From assembly GCA_018262455.1 (NCBI GenBank), contig JAGSPR010000002.1:1-51582 (forward strand): a DNA stretch of 51,582 nt, given 5' to 3'. Positions 51,163 to 51,582 of the stretch are shown piece after piece; within the stretch, counting starts at the first letter, position 1, and every line of letters begins with the position of its first letter. The notes below the pieces were generated by a model, which was given only the letters and a program-made list of their open reading frames with translations, was not told the origin of the DNA and made no database searches. The stretch is from Deltaproteobacteria bacterium. Lineage in GTDB: Bacteria > Myxococcota > Polyangia > Haliangiales > Haliangiaceae. The position numbers and the translations under genes are program-made.

Positions 51163-51582
51163 GTGCCGTCCGAGCTGTTGATCGATGTCGTCGTCCCGGC
51201 ACGCGACCACGCGGCCAGCCTCGTCCCGCTGCTCCGCGATCTCCCGCATCGCTTGATCCGCTCGGTGGTGGTCGTCGATCGCGCTTCCAAGGATCGCACC
51301 ACCGAGATCGCGCGCGACCAGGGGGCGCTCGTCCTCCACGAGGCCACCGGTGGCTACGGCGCGGCCTGTCTGCGCGCGAAGGCCCACTTCTCGAGCCTGC
51401 CGCGCGTCCCCGACGTGCTCGTCTTCATCCCTGGTGATCGCCCGGCCGCCGCGTCGGCGATCGGGGCGCTCGTCGGTCCGATCGCCGACCGGGGCGTCGA
51501 GCTCGTGCTCGGCGTCGAGCCGGGCCGGCGTAACCTCGGGGACAAGCTCGTGACGGGCCTCATCGGGTCGGTGTATCGCCAT
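51163..51582 (+). CDS. family 2 glycosyltransferase, N-terminal part (3' truncated)
   Basis: The window ends inside this gene (140 codons visible, no stop). The product has a GT-A fold start: V-V-V-P-A-R-D, then S-V-V-V-V-D-R-A-S-K-D-R-T (nucleotide-sugar Asp region) and G-G-Y-G-A-A-C-L-R-A-K, typical of polyprenol-phosphate sugar transferases. The usual V-D-N-G-S-x-D is changed to V-D-R-A-S-K-D. The GTG follows TATGAT by 8 nt. The acceptor is unknown. Confidence 0.75.
   Translation, partial: MPSELLIDVVVPARDHAASLVPLLRDLPHRLIRSVVVVDRASKDRTTEIARDQGALVLHEATGGYGAACLRAKAHFSSLPRVPDVLVFIPGDRPAAASAIGALVGPIADRGVELVLGVEPGRRNLGDKLVTGLIGSVYRH

Overview
This window is chromosomal DNA from a GC-rich Gram-negative bacterium, most likely a myxobacterium (phylum Myxococcota, possibly near Haliangium/Kofleriaceae; this placement is inference). 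The reasons are the very high GC content in third codon positions, two PknB-type Ser/Thr kinases with myxobacterial-style motifs, about ten lipoproteins of which four carry an AgmX/PglI-type C-terminal domain, carboxypeptidase-regulatory-like and HEAT/TPR/PQQ repeat proteins, and LPS-assembly genes. I see no tRNA, rRNA, IS element, prophage, CRISPR array or defence island. No gap between genes exceeds about 160 bp.

Layout. 1-4.4 kb: 3' end of rpsA, then lapA, lapB (the E. coli rpsA-lapA-lapB order without ihfB) and a PerM-family permease. 4.5-14.2 kb: exported and envelope proteins (glycine-rich membrane protein, HEAT-repeat protein, PQQ-propeller/HEAT lipoprotein, AgmX-tail lipoprotein), a methyltransferase, a thioredoxin-like [2Fe-2S] ferredoxin, a TPR/cyclic-nucleotide-binding-fold protein and a large GspE_N/GAF-like protein. 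14.3-24.6 kb: a cysteine desulfurase, then a C4 acyl-CoA operon (thiolase, 3-hydroxyacyl-CoA dehydrogenase, enoyl-CoA hydratase, two acyl-CoA dehydrogenases) running into the B12-binding subunit of methylmalonyl-CoA mutase and its GTPase chaperone MeaB. Three AgmX-tail lipoprotein genes are interleaved, one of them locked between the mutase subunit and meaB. 24.7-31.6 kb: lipoproteins, a tail-anchored Ser/Thr kinase, the catalytic large subunit of methylmalonyl-CoA mutase on the minus strand, a possible Sm-like small protein and a YbjN-like protein. 31.7-41.6 kb: a 910-residue membrane-anchored repeat protein, an unknown protein plus a second Ser/Thr kinase on the minus strand, a lipoprotein, PrkA kinase and a calcineurin-type phosphoesterase. 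41.6-51.6 kb: housekeeping genes: CinA-like protein, hisS, pyrC-carA with two unknowns, a phytoene-desaturase-like oxidoreductase, purN, purM, and the start of a family 2 glycosyltransferase.

The acyl-CoA genes describe a complete route for even-chain or butyryl/acetoacetyl-CoA interconversion, joined to propionyl/methylmalonyl-CoA metabolism. The pyr and pur genes supply early pyrimidine and purine synthesis steps.

The most striking recurring signal is not a gene. At least 17 genes have a (G/C)TAnnn(T/C) -10-like hexamer ending only 5-8 nt before the start codon, as expected for leaderless transcripts. This pattern also fixes many start codons below. I did not find an obvious new defence or toxin system. 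The best candidates for undescribed biology are this promoter architecture, the envelope lipoproteins embedded in the mutase/acyl-CoA operon, and several local palindromes at start sites.
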